NCBI GenBank assembly: GCA_020200195.1
Contig: JAIVJE010000201.1
Coordinates: forward strand, 1-6,340
Source of the DNA: Acidobacteriota bacterium
GTDB lineage: Bacteria > Acidobacteriota > Vicinamibacteria > Vicinamibacterales > 2-12-FULL-66-21
Direction of reading: 5' to 3'
DNA: 6,340 bases
Below, one piece after another: positions 4,457-6,340 of this stretch. How positions within the stretch are numbered: the stretch's first letter is position 1; every line of letters starts with the position of its first letter. The position numbers were made by a program, and so were the translations under genes. The notes below the pieces were generated by a model that ran no database searches, had not been told where the DNA came from, and saw only the letters and a list, made by a program, of their open reading frames with translations.

Positions 4457-6184
4457 GTGTCTCGGGTTCGGTTCGGTGTCTTCGAGCTCGATCTCGCCAG
4501 TGGTGAGCTGCGGAAAGGGAACGCGCCTATTCGGCTTCAGCCGCAACCGCTGAAAGTGCTCATGCTGCTCGCCAGGCGCGCCGGCCAGCTCGTGTCTCGC
4601 GATGAGATCCAGAAACAGGTGTGGGCCGACGAGACGTTCGTGGACTTCGACCAGGGCCTGAATTACTGCATCCGGCAGATCCGGGCGGCACTTTGCGACG
4701 AGGCCGAGACGCCCCGATTCATCGAAACCGTCCCACGGCGCGGATACCGTTTCGTAGCGGACGTCGTGCCGGTATCCGCGCCGGTGGAGCGGCGCGTCAT
4801 GCTCGTCGTGCTGCCGTTCCGGAACCTAAGCAGCGATCCGGAACAGGAATACTTCAGCGACGGGCTCACCGAAGAAATGATCGCGCAGCTAGGCCGATTG
4901 AACCCGTATCGCCTCGGCTTGATCGCGCGTACGTCCGCGATGCGCTATAAGCGGACGGACAAGAGCATCGAAGCGATTGGGCAGGAGCTGGGCGTGTCCC
5001 ATGTCCTCGAGGGCAGCGTAAGGCGCGCCGCGGACCGCGTCCGAGTGACTGCACAGCTGATTCAGGTCAGGGACCAGACACAGACCTGGGCGAACAGCTT
5101 CGAGCGCGCCGTCGGCGACATCTTGGCACTGCAAAGCGATATTGCCCACGCGATCGCCACGGAAATCGGCGTGCAGTTTACGCCACACGAGCGGGTGCGG
5201 CTCGCCAGCCCGCGCCCGGTGGATCCCAGCGCCTATGAGGCGTACCTGAAGGGGCGGTACTTCTGGAAGAGGAGATCGCGGGAGGCGTTGCAGAAGAGCG
5301 TGCGGTACTTCAATCAGGCGATCGAGATCGATCCAGAGTACGCGCCCGCATACGCCGGCCTTGCGGACGTTCATCTCACGCAGTTGGATTACAACTACCT
5401 GTCACCGCGGGAAGCATTCGCACTGGCCGATCGCGTCTTGCTCGACGCACTTCGGCTCGATAACACGCTCGCGGAGCCACATACCTCGCTCGGACACCTG
5501 CGGCTACATCAGTTCAACTGGGTGTCCGCCAAGCAGCAGTTCACGCGAGCCATCGAGCTGAACCCCGGTTACGACACGGCCCACTACTACTATGGCAATC
5601 TGCTGGCGGCATTTGGACGGTTTGACGAGGCGGTTGCTGAGGCGAATCAGGCCCTCGAGCTGGACCCCATCTCACCAAATGCGCGGCAAAACCGGCTCTT
5701 CATCCTATATCTGGCACGTCGGTACGAGCAGGCCGTCGAGCAGGTGAAGGACACGATCGAGCTTGATCCGACATATACGGAGCTCTACTACTACCTCGGG
5801 CACTTTTACGAGCGGCAGGGAGAGTACAGCCAGGCAATCGACGCATTTTGCAAAGTTAGCCCGAAAGCGCATCGCCAAGGTGGGACGGTGCTGGCGGCGA
5901 TCGGGTACGCGCACGCGAAGGCTGGCCATCGTCAGGAGGCGATCGATGTGCTGAGACAGCTCGAGGAGCTGTCGGCGTGTGAATACGTGTCGTCCTACGA
6001 CCTCGCGCTACTACATCTGGCCTTGGGTGACAACGACAAGGCGTTCGTGCAGCTGTCGAAGGCGTACGACGACCATTCCTCGTACCTGCCGTTTCTCAAT
6101 GTTGACGCAAGACTCGACGAGGTACGGACCGATCCTCGCTTTCAGGCAATCGTGCAACGCATGAACTTTCCCACAACAATCTGA
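4457..6184 (+). CDS. Winged-helix / TolB-like / TPR transcriptional regulator
   Basis: This is a 575-residue soluble regulator. Residues 4-102 form an OmpR/CadC-type winged helix, with the opening RFGVFELDLASGELRKG, the recognition region VDFDQGLNYCIRQIRAAL and the closing wing ETVPRRGYRFVADV. Residues 113-248 are a TolB-like domain (VVLPFRNLSSDPEQEYFSDG, later VSHVLEGSVRR and VTAQLIQV), as in adenylate-cyclase-associated and acidobacterial regulators. Residues 255-545 carry about seven TPR units with NPGY/DPxY-type ends, for example AIEIDPEYAPAYAGLAD and ALELDPISPNA. Unlike CadC or ToxR there is no membrane helix, so the ligand or partner is probably cytoplasmic. The GTG start at 4457 is fixed by the conserved RFGVFEL opening and by TATAAT six bases upstream. 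It is divergent from the DCC operon, and the direct repeats before it suggest self-control. The target genes are not known; control of the neighbouring operon is inferred. Confidence 0.92.
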   Translation: MSRVRFGVFELDLASGELRKGNAPIRLQPQPLKVLMLLARRAGQLVSRDEIQKQVWADETFVDFDQGLNYCIRQIRAALCDEAETPRFIETVPRRGYRFVADVVPVSAPVERRVMLVVLPFRNLSSDPEQEYFSDGLTEEMIAQLGRLNPYRLGLIARTSAMRYKRTDKSIEAIGQELGVSHVLEGSVRRAADRVRVTAQLIQVRDQTQTWANSFERAVGDILALQSDIAHAIATEIGVQFTPHERVRLASPRPVDPSAYEAYLKGRYFWKRRSREALQKSVRYFNQAIEIDPEYAPAYAGLADVHLTQLDYNYLSPREAFALADRVLLDALRLDNTLAEPHTSLGHLRLHQFNWVSAKQQFTRAIELNPGYDTAHYYYGNLLAAFGRFDEAVAEANQALELDPISPNARQNRLFILYLARRYEQAVEQVKDTIELDPTYTELYYYLGHFYERQGEYSQAIDAFCKVSPKAHRQGGTVLAAIGYAHAKAGHRQEAIDVLRQLEELSACEYVSSYDLALLHLALGDNDKAFVQLSKAYDDHSSYLPFLNVDARLDEVRTDPRFQAIVQRMNFPTTI

Positions 6185-6340
6185 AAGCGACCCGGGCGCT
6201 GCGGCTTTGTCTGCTTCGATTGATCGTGGGATTTGGCCACGCTCAAGCGTTTGTCTGTCGAGGCCCGGCTTCGCTCGCTTCCCGAGTTACAGCGGACAGC
6301 CTCAGCCCGGTGAGCCACAAACGAATCGAACCGACTCGCT
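6185..6340. other. Non-coding tail after the TPR regulator
   Basis: No gene is supported here. The only small structures are the inverted repeat ACGCT-CA-AGCGT (6239-6250), followed by TTGTCTGT, and an 8-bp direct repeat TTTGTCTG (6206-6213 and 6250-6257). The inverted repeat could be a weak terminator, but its 2-base loop and the lack of a T run make that doubtful. Confidence 0.3.

Noticed and set aside
6239..6257. ACGCT-CA-AGCGT plus T-rich bases as the terminator of the TPR regulator
   Set aside because: The loop is too small, the stem is short and the T run is interrupted; it is noted in the tail feature but not called.
6262..6340. Possible tRNA or repeat near the right edge (GGTTCGATTCG on the minus strand resembles a T arm)
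   Set aside because: No matching acceptor, D or anticodon stems could be found around it.
1..6340. CRISPR array, insertion sequence, prophage or toxin-antitoxin pair
   Set aside because: No spaced repeats, transposase, integrase or paired small toxin-like genes were seen on either strand.

Overview
The window is about 60% or more GC and looks like a chromosomal segment of an acidobacterium, probably of the Vicinamibacteria type. This placement is inference. It rests on three things: a soluble regulator joining a winged helix, a TolB-like domain and TPRs; the characteristic membrane HD-GYP/GAF sensor sequence; and the many small envelope or stress genes. No rRNA or marker gene is present to confirm it.

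Layout. Positions 1-57 may hold the tail of an upstream gene. A plus-strand block follows: a seven-helix DUF4203-type membrane protein (67-672), four tandem heptamers just after its stop (673-700), an exported DUF4440/NTF2-like protein (770-1198) and an OsmC-family peroxiredoxin (1208-1651). The OsmC stop shares the bases TTAA with the stop of a convergent minus-strand gene. That gene (2983-1648) is a decayed membrane sensor. Its HD-GYP core and GAF core are both missing in frame, and a one-base slip near 2510 breaks the reading frame. A complete tRNA-Asn(GTT) with encoded CCA (3042-3116) and its own promoter diverges from it.

From 4344 down to 3213 lies a tight minus-strand operon. It encodes a DCC (DUF393) thiol-disulfide protein, an exported DUF1264 (OBAP-like) protein and a 65-residue unknown protein. 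The last start overlaps the preceding stop as GTGA. Diverging from it is a 575-residue winged-helix/TolB-like/TPR regulator (4457-6184). It starts at a GTG placed exactly where transcription should begin from a perfect TATAAT, so its mRNA is predicted to be leaderless. Upstream of that TATAAT are two copies of CGATGA spaced 11 bp apart, the geometry used by PhoB/OmpR-type winged helices.

Working picture (inference): the regulator controls itself, and perhaps the divergent DCC/DUF1264 operon, from the shared 112-bp region. The OsmC and DUF4440 genes form a separate coupled pair, probably for peroxide or envelope stress. The items most worth attention are the divergent regulator-operon unit and the sensor that has lost the middle of both of its domains.
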